Positions 1-7,556 of a stretch of DNA of 58,547 nucleotides are shown here, piece by piece. The stretch comes from JALYUM01 sp036688685 (GTDB lineage Bacteria > Pseudomonadota > Gammaproteobacteria > Burkholderiales > Burkholderiaceae_D). Each line of letters begins with the position of its first letter. The first letter of the stretch is position 1. The position numbers were made by a program, and so were the translations under genes. The stretch is taken from the NCBI RefSeq assembly GCF_036688685.1, contig NZ_JAQQPS010000031.1, positions 1 to 58,547 of the forward strand. The letters are read 5' to 3'. The notes under the pieces were generated by a model. The model saw nothing but the letters and a program-made list of their open reading frames with translations. It was not told where the DNA came from and searched no databases.

Positions 1-351
1 ACCGGCGGCAGCGGCACCAGCGGCGCGGCGACCAACGGGTCGGCCACTGCGGGCAATGCGGCAGCGGGCGACGGCGGGGCCGGCGGCGCGGGCGGCAGCA
101 ACACGGCGGGCAATGGCGGTGACGGCGGCAGCAATACGGCAGCGTTGGGCACGGGTGGCGCTGGCGCAGGCGGCACCGGCGGTGCAGGTGGCAGCAATAC
201 CGTCAATGCCGGGACGTTCGACATGTCGAACGCGATGTCAAACGTCGGGCAATCGGCCGCCGGCATCATGACAGTCAGCCAGAACAATGGCTTCTCCTCG
301 CTGATCCAGCAAAGCGTCAATGTGCAGTCGAACATGACGGTCGGCCGCTGA
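1..351 (+). CDS. Gly/Ala-rich secreted protein, amyloid-subunit-like (5' truncated by window edge)
   Basis: Reading frame 1 is open from the first base to a TGA, so the N-terminus lies outside the window. The visible 116 residues split in two. The first roughly 75 are low complexity, built from Gly, Ala, Asn, Ser and Thr (GGAGGAGGSN, GGDGGSN, GTGGAGAGGTGG). The tail is Asn/Gln/Ser-rich, with SAAGIMTVSQNNGF then SLIQQSVNVQSN. The next two small secreted proteins end in comparable Q-N and hydrophobic segments (TVIQNSGANVLIQN; TIIQNSLNDQMIN). Position at the head of a C39 peptidase/outer-membrane-barrel operon suggests an extracellular fibre or matrix subunit, analogous to FapB/FapC. That role is inferred from context and composition. 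An internal ATG at 145 is unlikely to be the start because the same composition continues upstream. Confidence 0.6.
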   Translation, partial: TGGSGTSGAATNGSATAGNAAAGDGGAGGAGGSNTAGNGGDGGSNTAALGTGGAGAGGTGGAGGSNTVNAGTFDMSNAMSNVGQSAAGIMTVSQNNGFSSLIQQSVNVQSNMTVGR

Positions 352-367
352 TCAGTTGTTGTCCTTG

Positions 368-397
368 GCCGCAGCCATCCGGCTGCGGCAGTTTTTT
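368..397 (+). terminator. Intercistronic rho-independent terminator or attenuator
   Basis: A perfect 9-bp stem (GCCGCAGCC with GGCTGCGGC) closes a 4-base ATCC loop and is followed by AG and six T. It lies between the Gly-rich protein and the next gene, whose AGGAG ribosome site sits 8 bases after the T run. Partial read-through would give more transcript of the first gene than of the export genes, as expected for a major subunit followed by its machinery. Confidence 0.75.
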
Positions 398-414
398 GCC
401 GGACAGGAGATGCC

Positions 415-825
415 ATGCCACAAACCTTACTTTATCGCTTCGTCCGATGGGCGCCGCTGTGCGCGCTGCTGGGCCATGGTTCCGCCCATGCCGCACCCGA
501 GCCGGTCGCCGCGCCGTCTTTCGCCAGCGAGCCAGTACCGGTGTTTGCCGTGCTGGACGCAGTACAAGGGGCAGACGCCAGGTTTGGCGTGGCTGCCCGC
601 AGCGACAAGCTTGACGCCCAGCGCGGCGGAACCGACACCGTCAACAACCAGATGCAGCTCGACGGCGGCGTGCACGACAACGTGGCCAACCACGTGGTCA
701 CCGGCGCCAACAGTATCGACAGCGGTTCGTTCGCAAATATGGCGGGCATTCCCACGGTGATCCAGAACAGCGGCGCCAATGTGCTCATCCAGAATGCCAC
801 CATCATCAATCTGCAATTCAAATGA
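415..825 (+). CDS. Small secreted protein with LDAQRGG motif (fap-like operon)
   Basis: This 136-residue protein has an N-terminal signal peptide with likely cleavage near HGSAHA. The start is supported by AGGAG just upstream. After cleavage comes a Pro/Ala-rich stretch, then LDAQRGG with the two glycines at residues 71-72, then an Asn/Gln/Val-rich region ending GSFANMAGIPTVIQNSGANV and a run of hydrophobic and Asn residues. The Gly-Gly site resembles leader sites cut by C39 peptidases, and a C39 peptidase gene follows with an ATGA overlap, so translation is probably coupled. It is likely a minor fibre subunit, nucleator or processed substrate. I recognise no named family. Confidence 0.75.
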   Translation: MPQTLLYRFVRWAPLCALLGHGSAHAAPEPVAAPSFASEPVPVFAVLDAVQGADARFGVAARSDKLDAQRGGTDTVNNQMQLDGGVHDNVANHVVTGANSIDSGSFANMAGIPTVIQNSGANVLIQNATIINLQFK

Positions 826-1508
826 AACGGCTCGTCATCCTGGCGCTGCTCGCGGCCATGTGCGCACTGCTGCCGCAACCGGGGCGCAGCGCCGAACTGG
901 GTCTGCCCGGCGGCGAACGTTTCAGCGTGCGCGTGACCAGCATGAAAGCGCTGCGCTTCCAGGCCACGCTGCGCCAGCAGTACGACTTCAGCTGCGGCTC
1001 GGCCGCGCTGGCGACCTTGCTGACGCACCATTACCACTTCCCCGTCGACGAACAAACCTTGTTCAAGGAAATGTTCATCCGCGGCGACCAGCAAAAAATC
1101 CGGCGCGAAGGGTTTTCGCTGCTCGACATGCAGCGTTACCTGGCCACGCGCGGTTTCAAGGCCGACGGGTTCGAGCTGCCGCTGCAAAAACTGTTCGACG
1201 CCAAACTGCCGGCCATCGTCCTGATCAACGAAAAGGGCTACCACCATTTTGTCGTGATCAAGGGGGAAAGCGATGGCCGCATCCTGCTCGGCGATCCGTC
1301 GAGCGGCACGCGCGCGGTCGCGCGCGCGCACTTCGAGCAAATCTGGTCCAACAAAATGCTGTTCGTGATCCACGACACGCCGGGCGCGCCCGCCTTCAAC
1401 AAGCTGGCCGACTGGCGCGCGGCGCCGCGCGCGCCGCTGGGCGAGGGCGTCAGCAATACGGCACAACAACTGGCGACCTTGCCCAAGCTCGGGCCGGGCG
1501 ATTTTTGA
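822..1508 (+). CDS. Exported C39-family cysteine peptidase, FapD-like
   Basis: The protein has 228 residues with a Sec-type signal peptide (MKRLVILALLAAMCALL). The catalytic core reads QYDFSCGSAA: oxyanion Gln53 and nucleophile Cys58. The histidine motif is GYHHFVVIKG (His141 or His142) and the Asp motif LLGDPSSG (Asp158), giving a complete C39 triad. It lacks the ABC-transporter domains of bacteriocin exporters, so it should act in the periplasm, like FapD in Pseudomonas fap operons. Both neighbouring small secreted proteins carry LDAxRGG sites that could be its substrates (inference). It overlaps the preceding gene by 4 bases and ends 11 bases before the next. Confidence 0.85.
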   Translation: MKRLVILALLAAMCALLPQPGRSAELGLPGGERFSVRVTSMKALRFQATLRQQYDFSCGSAALATLLTHHYHFPVDEQTLFKEMFIRGDQQKIRREGFSLLDMQRYLATRGFKADGFELPLQKLFDAKLPAIVLINEKGYHHFVVIKGESDGRILLGDPSSGTRAVARAHFEQIWSNKMLFVIHDTPGAPAFNKLADWRAAPRAPLGEGVSNTAQQLATLPKLGPGDF

Positions 1509-1519
1509 CAGGAGCCACC

Positions 1520-1999
1520 ATGCGCTGCTTCACCATTCTGTTTGCCCTTTGCACGCTGCCGATTGCCGCATCGGCGCAGTTCGTACCAGTGAACGCCGTC
1601 GACAGTGCGGCGCTGGACGCGGTGCGCGGCGGTTTCGGTTATGGCGACAGCCTGCTCGTCACGCTGGGCATCGACCGCCTGGTGCAAGTGAACGGGAACG
1701 TCGTCGAACACAGCGCGGTGCAGTTCGGCGATGTCGGCAAGCTCGCCAGCGGCCAGGCGCAACTGGCCGGCGATGCCCCCGGCACCCGTTTGATCCAGAA
1801 CGGCCAGCCGGCCCAGCTGGCAGCTGGCCTGCCGGTCGGGGCGCTGGGCGGGACCATCATTCAGAACAGCCTGAACGACCAGATGATCAACAACCAGACC
1901 ACCATCCGCGCCAGCGTCAACAGCGCGGGCGTGCTGCAAACCATGAACTTCAATGCCAGCCTGAACCAGGCGCTGAATAACGCGATTTCACCCAGATAA
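1520..1999 (+). CDS. Small secreted protein with LDAVRGG motif (fap-like operon)
   Basis: A 159-residue protein with a signal peptide (MRCFTILFALCTLPIAASA) and AGGAG five bases before the ATG. A short segment then leads to DSAALDAVRGG with glycines at residues 37-38, close to the LxxxxLDxVxGG pattern of double-glycine leaders. The rest is rich in Gln, Asn, Val and Ala, with TIIQNSLNDQMINNQTTI and LNQALNNA near the end, and it has no cysteine after the signal peptide. The position between the C39 peptidase and the outer-membrane barrel matches that of fapE. A minor fibre component is the best guess. The reading frame also extends far upstream, but that part is a shadow of the peptidase gene. 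Confidence 0.75.
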   Translation: MRCFTILFALCTLPIAASAQFVPVNAVDSAALDAVRGGFGYGDSLLVTLGIDRLVQVNGNVVEHSAVQFGDVGKLASGQAQLAGDAPGTRLIQNGQPAQLAAGLPVGALGGTIIQNSLNDQMINNQTTIRASVNSAGVLQTMNFNASLNQALNNAISPR

Positions 2000-2021
2000 A
2001 CACAACACAGAAAGGTGCTCC

Positions 2022-3233
2022 ATGCGTCAACTCTCCGTTCTCATCGCCGGCGCCCTCGCGTGCGCACCGGTGGCCGCCCAGACCAGCGAAGAACTGGCCG
2101 CGCAGCTGAAAAGCCTGCGCGAGGAACTCGCGCAGCAGCGCGCCCGTGTTGAACAGCTGGAACGCCAGGCCGGCATTCTGGCCGCACCGGCGCCGGCACG
2201 CGTGCTTGCCGATGTGCGCGGGGCGGGCGTGGCCGAGGATGCGGCGGTCGGGCGCGCGCCCCCGGCCGACCGCCGGCCGCCGGCGGTGGCGCCGATTTTC
2301 GAACAACCGGGCGTGCTGACGCCACGCGACAAATATGTCATCGAGCCGGCCGTTCAGTTCGGGTATTCGTCGAGCAACCGGATTGCGCTGGTCGGCTATA
2401 CGATCATTCCCGCGCTGCTGATCGGCCTGGTCGATGTGCGTGAAGTCAAACGCAACACCACCACGGCCAGCATGACGCTCCGGCGCGGCCTCACGAACCG
2501 CCTCGAACTGGAATTGAAAGTGCCGTATGTGTACCGCAGCGACGCGACCGTCAGCCGCGAGCTGTTTACCGGCACCGCCGTTGAAAACGTGTTCCAGACC
2601 AGCGGCAAGGCCATCGGCGACGTGGAGCTGGCGGCGCGCTATCAGCTCAACAACGGGGGCGTCGATTTGCCCTACTTTATCGGCGGCCTGCGCTTCAAGA
2701 CGCGCACCGGCCGCGATCCCTTCGAAGTCGTGACCGACTGCACCACGCGTTGCGTCGGCACCAATGCGACGGGCACCGGCCTGCCGATCGACCTGCCCAC
2801 CGGCTCAGGTTTTTATTCGTTGCAGCCGAGCCTGACGTGGCTGATGCCGTCCGATCCTGCCATTTTCTTCGGCAACTTCAGCTATCTGCACAATTTCAAG
2901 CGCGGCAATGTGTCGCGCACCGTTCTGAGCGGCGAACAGGAGGCGCTCGGCGAGATCAAGCCAGGCGACGTGTTCGGCTTCAATTTCGGCATGGGGCTGG
3001 CGCTGAACGACAAGGCATCGCTCAGCCTGGGTTACGACCACAGTTCCATCGGGCGCACCTACCAGCGCGGACAGCCGGTGCCGGGCTCGGTGCGCACCCA
3101 GCTCGGCACGTTGCTGCTGGGTTTTTCGTATCGCATCAACGACAAACGCACGATCAGCGTGTCGGTGGGGGCCGGGCTGACCCGCGACACGCCGGACGTG
3201 TCGCTGATGGCGCGCATGCCGCTGACGTTCTGA
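2022..3233 (+). CDS. Outer-membrane beta-barrel export pore with N-terminal coiled coil, FapF-like
   Basis: This 403-residue protein has a signal peptide ending CAPVAAQ. A heptad-like coiled coil follows (LAAQLKSLREELAQQRARVE, residues about 27-50), then a Pro/Ala-rich linker to about residue 95. The remainder is dominated by alternating beta strands (YVIEPAVQFGYSSSN, RLELELKVPYVYR, FGFNFGMGLALN) and ends in the aromatic residue typical of barrels (MPLTF). Coiled coil plus barrel is the FapF architecture, where a trimeric coiled coil gates export of amyloid subunits. It is also compatible with the broad 'phenol MetA degradation' transporter-like family. A cysteine pair (DCTTRC) probably lies in an external loop. 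Last gene of the operon. Confidence 0.75.
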   Translation: MRQLSVLIAGALACAPVAAQTSEELAAQLKSLREELAQQRARVEQLERQAGILAAPAPARVLADVRGAGVAEDAAVGRAPPADRRPPAVAPIFEQPGVLTPRDKYVIEPAVQFGYSSSNRIALVGYTIIPALLIGLVDVREVKRNTTTASMTLRRGLTNRLELELKVPYVYRSDATVSRELFTGTAVENVFQTSGKAIGDVELAARYQLNNGGVDLPYFIGGLRFKTRTGRDPFEVVTDCTTRCVGTNATGTGLPIDLPTGSGFYSLQPSLTWLMPSDPAIFFGNFSYLHNFKRGNVSRTVLSGEQEALGEIKPGDVFGFNFGMGLALNDKASLSLGYDHSSIGRTYQRGQPVPGSVRTQLGTLLLGFSYRINDKRTISVSVGAGLTRDTPDVSLMARMPLTF

Positions 3234-3360
3234 TGCACCGGCCTGATGCTGCGTGCTGGCCGGGATCGCAACCCAGGCTTGCCATGTGATATGCGCCATT
3301 TGGCACCGCGCGCGCACCAATTCGGCGCATGCAGGCATGCGCAAGCAGCGCAGGATGCCA

Positions 3361-3391
3361 TTGACATTCTGGTATGGAAATTGCTTACTTA
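3361..3391 (+). promoter_or_regulatory. Candidate sigma70-type promoter
   Basis: A consensus TTGACA at the left end is followed, 18-19 bases on, by the imperfect TTACTT/TACTTA -10 element. It sits about 25 bases before the ATG of the CheW-domain gene, in an AT-richer patch than its surroundings. Confidence 0.3.
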
Positions 3392-3414
3392 TTTCCTTTT
3401 CTCTAACAGAACGT

Positions 3415-5961
3415 ATGACCATATCCATTACCCAAAACGGCGTCGACCTTTCGCTACGCCGCATGTTGCCGCATATGCTGCATGTGACCGAGAATCGCGA
3501 CACGCTCAAGTCGCTGGAGTCGGTCTGGGACGTCCTGAACCTGCTCGGCCAGTTGTCTGGCACCACCACCGAAATGGGCGGCACCAAGGCCGCCTTCGCC
3601 AGCCTCACCGAAAGCCTGCTGCACAACCTCGCACTGACGACCTATAAAAAGCGCGTGCAGGAAATCGCGGCGCAGGCGCAAGTGGCGATCGACATCCTGG
3701 TGCGCAACCTGTACGAGCGCACCGCCGATATCGGTTTTCTGGCGCTGGACGACGCTTTGCGCGATTTCGCCGCCGCCGCGCTGGCAGGCGAGGCGCCCGA
3801 CCGTGGCGCCATGGAGGCGCGCTTGCAGGCCTACGTGCACCTGTATTCGGTGTACCGCGATGTGATTCTGGTTGCGCCCTCCGGCCAGGTGCTGGCGCGC
3901 TTGCCGGGTGGGGCGCAGGTGGAGGCGATGCGCGACCCGATGCTGGCCGAGGTCCTCGCGAGCCACGCTCCCTACACCGAGGCGACCGTGCGCAGCGACC
4001 TGTTCCCGGGCGAATCGCGCAACCTGCTGTATGGCACGCGCGTGCTGGCGCAAGATGGCGCGGTGCTGGGGGCGCTGTTCCTGTGCTTCGACTTTGAAAC
4101 CGAAACGGGCCGCATCTTCGACAGCCTGGGCCGCGCCGGCGACTGGAGCGTCATCACCTTGCTCGACAACGACGGCCGCGTGATCGCCAGCAGCGATCCT
4201 TGGCAGATCGCGCCCGGCGCACTGCTGGCGGCGCCCGCTGGCGACGGCCACCTGATGCGTTTTGCCGGCGCCAGCTACCTGACCTCCAGCCACGCGTCGC
4301 AGGGCTTTCAGGGCTACAGCGGGCCGCCGGGCTGGCGCGCGCTGGTGCTGGTACCGCTGGCGATGGCGTTCGAGCAGGGCGATGACGCCGACCACGCGGC
4401 GGCGTCGACCGACACCGCCTTGCTGCGCGCCATCCTGGCCAGCGGTTCCACCTTTGCGCCGGCACTGCAAACCATCCCCACCCAGGCCGACGCCATCCAG
4501 CGCGAACTGAACCGCTCGGTGTGGAACGCGAATATTCGCCAGGGCGGCGCCAGCCAGGTGGCCAGCAATCCGGCCTTCTCCAAGGTGCTGCTGGGTGAAA
4601 TCGTGCGCACCGGCACCCGCATGAAGGACGTGTTTACGCGCTCGATCAACGAGCTGCAAACCATGACGGTGCGGGCGCAGCTGGACGACTGCGCGTTTCT
4701 GGCCGCACTCGCCATGAACATCCTCGACCGCAACCTGTACGAGCGCGCCAACGACTGCCGCTGGTGGGCGCTCGACCCGGTGCTGCGCGGCTTGCTGGAA
4801 AGCCTGGACGGCAGCGCGCGCGAGGCCCGGCTGGGCGCGCGCCTGGCCGCCATCAACGATCTGTATTCGGTGTACGACAGCTTGCTGCTGTTCGATGGCG
4901 CCGGCGTGGTGGTGGCCGTGTCGAAAGCGGCGCTGGCGCAGCGCGTCGGCAGCCGCCTCGACGCCGCCTGGTGCGCCGCTGCACTGGTGGCGCCGCCGGA
5001 CGGCTACGTGGTCTCCGAATTCGTCGCCGACGCTGTGTATGGCGACCGCCCGACCTATATCTACAGTGCGCCGCTGCGCAGCGACGCCGGCCAGGTCATC
5101 GGCGGCATCGCCGCGGTGTTCGACAGCGCGCCGCAACTCGATGCCGTCCTGTGCGCCGGCTTGCCGCAATCGGACGGCGCCTTTGCGCTGTTCATCGATG
5201 GCGCCGACAACGTGGTCGCCTCATCCGACCCACGCCGCCCGGCCGGCGCCAGGGCGGGCGTGCCGGCCGCCGTGCGCGCAGCGGCGCTCGGCGGCGGCAC
5301 GGCGCAGCTGATCGCGCTGGACGGCCAGGTGCTGGCGCTGGGTGGGGCGGGTTCGTGCGGTTATCGCGAGTACGGCGGCACCGAAGGACGTGCCGGGCAG
5401 CGCTTGCTGGCGCTGGTGTGCGTGCCCCTGAGCGTGGACGATGGCGGACAGTACGCGCTCGCCGCCGCGGCGCCCGCCAGTCTGTCGGCAGCGACCGCGG
5501 CGCCAGCAGGGGAGAGCATCGAGATTGCCAGTTTCTACGTCGGCCACTATCTGCTGGGCGTGCCGGCGTCCTGCGTGGTGGAGGCGATTCCGTTTGGTGG
5601 CCTGGTGCGCCTGCCGAACGCGTCGGACAAATTGTGCGGTGCCATCGTCTACCAGGGCAGCACGATGCTGCTCTACGACCTGCACAAGGCCCTCGGCGTG
5701 GCGGCGCGCAGCAAGCGCGAGAACATGCTGACGGTGGTCTTGCGCGGGGAAGGCGGGCGCCTGTTCGGCGTGCTGGTCGAGCGGCTGGGGGACATCCCGC
5801 TGGTCGCGCTGGCCGACATCGCGCCGATCGGCGACGTGTTTGGCGCAAGCACGTCGATGCTGGCGTCGGTGGTGATGACGCCTGGCGGCGACAGCGGACC
5901 GATGTTGACCTTGCTGGCGCTGGACAGGATCGCTGCGCTGCTCAATCAACAGCTAAGGTAG
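3415..5961 (+). CDS. Double-cache-like sensor protein with C-terminal CheW domain
   Basis: The start was chosen at the ATG after ACAGAACGT; the longer frame runs into non-coding-looking sequence. The product has 848 residues and no convincing membrane helix. Two homologous sensor halves are visible. Each opens with a helix containing NLYER (about residues 98 and 440), then a ...YSVY... helix (HLYSVYRDVIL; DLYSVYDSLLL), and then cache-like strands (LDNDGRVIASSDP; IDGADNVVASSDP). The last 145 residues form a CheW-type SH3 domain (FYVGHYLLGVPASCVVEAIP, LYDLHKALGV, FGVLVERLGDIP). CheW domains couple receptors to CheA, so this is probably a soluble adaptor that senses a ligand and feeds a chemosensory array. 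The ligand is unknown. Confidence 0.8.
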   Translation: MTISITQNGVDLSLRRMLPHMLHVTENRDTLKSLESVWDVLNLLGQLSGTTTEMGGTKAAFASLTESLLHNLALTTYKKRVQEIAAQAQVAIDILVRNLYERTADIGFLALDDALRDFAAAALAGEAPDRGAMEARLQAYVHLYSVYRDVILVAPSGQVLARLPGGAQVEAMRDPMLAEVLASHAPYTEATVRSDLFPGESRNLLYGTRVLAQDGAVLGALFLCFDFETETGRIFDSLGRAGDWSVITLLDNDGRVIASSDPWQIAPGALLAAPAGDGHLMRFAGASYLTSSHASQGFQGYSGPPGWRALVLVPLAMAFEQGDDADHAAASTDTALLRAILASGSTFAPALQTIPTQADAIQRELNRSVWNANIRQGGASQVASNPAFSKVLLGEIVRTGTRMKDVFTRSINELQTMTVRAQLDDCAFLAALAMNILDRNLYERANDCRWWALDPVLRGLLESLDGSAREARLGARLAAINDLYSVYDSLLLFDGAGVVVAVSKAALAQRVGSRLDAAWCAAALVAPPDGYVVSEFVADAVYGDRPTYIYSAPLRSDAGQVIGGIAAVFDSAPQLDAVLCAGLPQSDGAFALFIDGADNVVASSDPRRPAGARAGVPAAVRAAALGGGTAQLIALDGQVLALGGAGSCGYREYGGTEGRAGQRLLALVCVPLSVDDGGQYALAAAAPASLSAATAAPAGESIEIASFYVGHYLLGVPASCVVEAIPFGGLVRLPNASDKLCGAIVYQGSTMLLYDLHKALGVAARSKRENMLTVVLRGEGGRLFGVLVERLGDIPLVALADIAPIGDVFGASTSMLASVVMTPGGDSGPMLTLLALDRIAALLNQQLR

Positions 5962-6017
5962 GACCAGCGCGCAAGCGTGCGCGCTTCGATTGCCTGCGTA
6001 CCTGGACGACGAGCGCG

Positions 6018-6980
6018 TCAGCGGTGCCGACGTTGCTCTGCTCGTTGAATCGACGTGAGCGTATCGAGCGCTGCCTCGCGCCACGGGCCGCCCAAAGCGA
6101 GCGCCTTTTCCGCCGCCGCGCGGGCTGCCTTCAACTGGCCCAGCTCCATCAGGACGACCCCGAGGTTATTGAAAGCCGCGCCGCTGTCGGGGCGGCGTTC
6201 GCTGATGGCCTGGAAGGCGTCGGCGGCACCCGGCTTGTCGCCCGCAGCGTACGCGCTGTTGCCTAGTCCCATTCCCAGCGTCAGGTTGTCCGGCCAGCGC
6301 CGTGCCGCCAGCGCGTAGCTGGTGCGCGCGGCGCCGGGTCGGCTGCTTTTTTCGAAGGCGACCAGGGCATCGACCACGGTCGCTTCCTCCGCGCTCGCCG
6401 GCAAGTGGCCAGGCGCCAGCGTGACCATGCCCCAGTAGCCGCTGCGCGCCCAGGTATGTTCAAAGGTCGACAGCGGCATCACCAGCCGTTCGGTGGTGCC
6501 GGAGCGCAGGATGATGTCGCGCCGGTCGACGTCGTAGCCAATGGCCACTGCGTAGTGCCATTTCGGCGCGATCGGCAGGCTGAGGTTTTGCAGGACCAGC
6601 ACCGGATTGCCGGCAGCCAGTTCCGTGATCAGGGCATCCATGCGCGGGGGAATCGTCATGCTGACGGCGCCGTTGCGGCGCGCCGCTGCAATCATCTCCA
6701 CCTGCAGGCTGCCTTCGCGTTGCGGCAGATAGACTTGCGGCACCAGCGCGTCCGCGTCGACGGCGAAGCCGGCTGACTGCAGCGACATGGCCAGCGCGGC
6801 CGGGCCGCACTGGTAGCGCTCCTGCGCGATGAACGGCGTGGTTTTCAGTTCGAGCTGGCGCGGCAGGTCCGCACGCGGCGCCGACAGCAACGCCGTGGTC
6901 TGGGTGGCTGCGCAACCGCACAGTCCCAGCGCCAGCACCAGGGAAAGTGCCGGCAGCCAGAAAGAGCGGGAGCGCATCAT
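6018..6980 (-). CDS. PA2778-family cysteine peptidase lipoprotein with TPR tail
   Basis: The 320-residue product begins with a lipoprotein signal (ALGLCGC). A C39-like domain follows, with TPFIAQERYQCGPAALAM (Cys58 as nucleophile, Gln in the oxyanion position) and WHYAVAIGYD (His142). The usual LGDP aspartate motif is replaced by ILRSGTTER. The C-terminal half is tetratricopeptide-like (ALAARRWPDNLTLGMGLGNS, GAAFNNLGVVLMELGQLKAA). This combination is the PA2778 family. The upstream neighbour, 10 bases away, is its usual partner PA2779, so the pair forms an operon. The family's substrate is unknown. It is the second C39-type peptidase within 6 kb and converges with the CheW-domain gene. Confidence 0.85.
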   Translation of the reverse strand: MMRSRSFWLPALSLVLALGLCGCAATQTTALLSAPRADLPRQLELKTTPFIAQERYQCGPAALAMSLQSAGFAVDADALVPQVYLPQREGSLQVEMIAAARRNGAVSMTIPPRMDALITELAAGNPVLVLQNLSLPIAPKWHYAVAIGYDVDRRDIILRSGTTERLVMPLSTFEHTWARSGYWGMVTLAPGHLPASAEEATVVDALVAFEKSSRPGAARTSYALAARRWPDNLTLGMGLGNSAYAAGDKPGAADAFQAISERRPDSGAAFNNLGVVLMELGQLKAARAAAEKALALGGPWREAALDTLTSIQRAEQRRHR

Positions 6981-6990
6981 TGCGGCAGAA

Positions 6991-7389
6991 TTAATGGCGC
7001 ATCGAGCGGGTGAACGGGAACACCTTGGTCAGGCCAAGGATGTCGGTCACCAGCAACACCACGAAAATGAAGATCAGCGCGCCGATGATGCCGTCGCCGC
7101 CGGCCGGGATCGCATCGACGCGGTGCGCGATCGAGGCGGTTTCGGCGTCGCTCAGTGCGGCCACGCGGGCTTTGGCTTCGTCGGCGCTGATGCCCATTTT
7201 CGCCAGTTCGGCCTGGACGTCGGCGCGGTCGAAGGTCGCGCTGATTTTTGCGCGGTTTTGCTGGGCGGCTGCGCTGGAGACGACTTGCTCGGTGCTGACC
7301 ATGGCTGCCTGTACCGTCTGGGTGAAGCCGACGAAGACCATTGCGGTGATCAGGGTGTGGACGAACATTTTTTTAATCGATTGCATCAT
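6991..7389 (-). CDS. PA2779-family small membrane protein
   Basis: A 132-residue protein with a signal peptide (TAMVFVGFTQTVQA) and a periplasmic helical region (MVSTEQVVSSAAAQQNRA, ADVQAELAKMGISADEAKA). The conserved C-terminal motif IPAGGDGIIGALIF leads into one transmembrane helix ending GLTKVFPF. This motif set is diagnostic of the PA2779 family, which is encoded beside PA2778-type peptidases. The AGG sequence before the helix is a conceivable cleavage site for the partner peptidase (inference). The start has GAAGGAAC upstream. A candidate -35 (TTGAAG) lies about 60 bases before the start. Confidence 0.85.
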   Translation of the reverse strand: MMQSIKKMFVHTLITAMVFVGFTQTVQAAMVSTEQVVSSAAAQQNRAKISATFDRADVQAELAKMGISADEAKARVAALSDAETASIAHRVDAIPAGGDGIIGALIFIFVVLLVTDILGLTKVFPFTRSMRH

Positions 7390-7556
7390 TTCAGTTCCTT
7401 CAGGACGTTGTGTAAATTGCTATGCGCGCAGCCAGAATGCTTCAACGCGCGCAGTCATTCCGTGGCTGCAGGGGATAGTACACTTACGGCGCGTCCTGCT
7501 GTACATACTTTTATTTCCCTTTGGTAACGAAACGCAACAGAGCAACCTGCCCCTGT

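Noticed and set aside
3454..5169. 571-codon minus-strand open frame
   Set aside because: It mirrors the CheW-domain gene. Its translation is rich in Arg, His, Gln and Ala without domain motifs, as expected of an antisense frame in GC-rich DNA.
4764..6266. 500-codon plus-strand frame overlapping the CheW gene end
   Set aside because: Arg/Gly-dominated translation in the wrong register of a well-supported gene, running into the antisense of the PA2778 gene.
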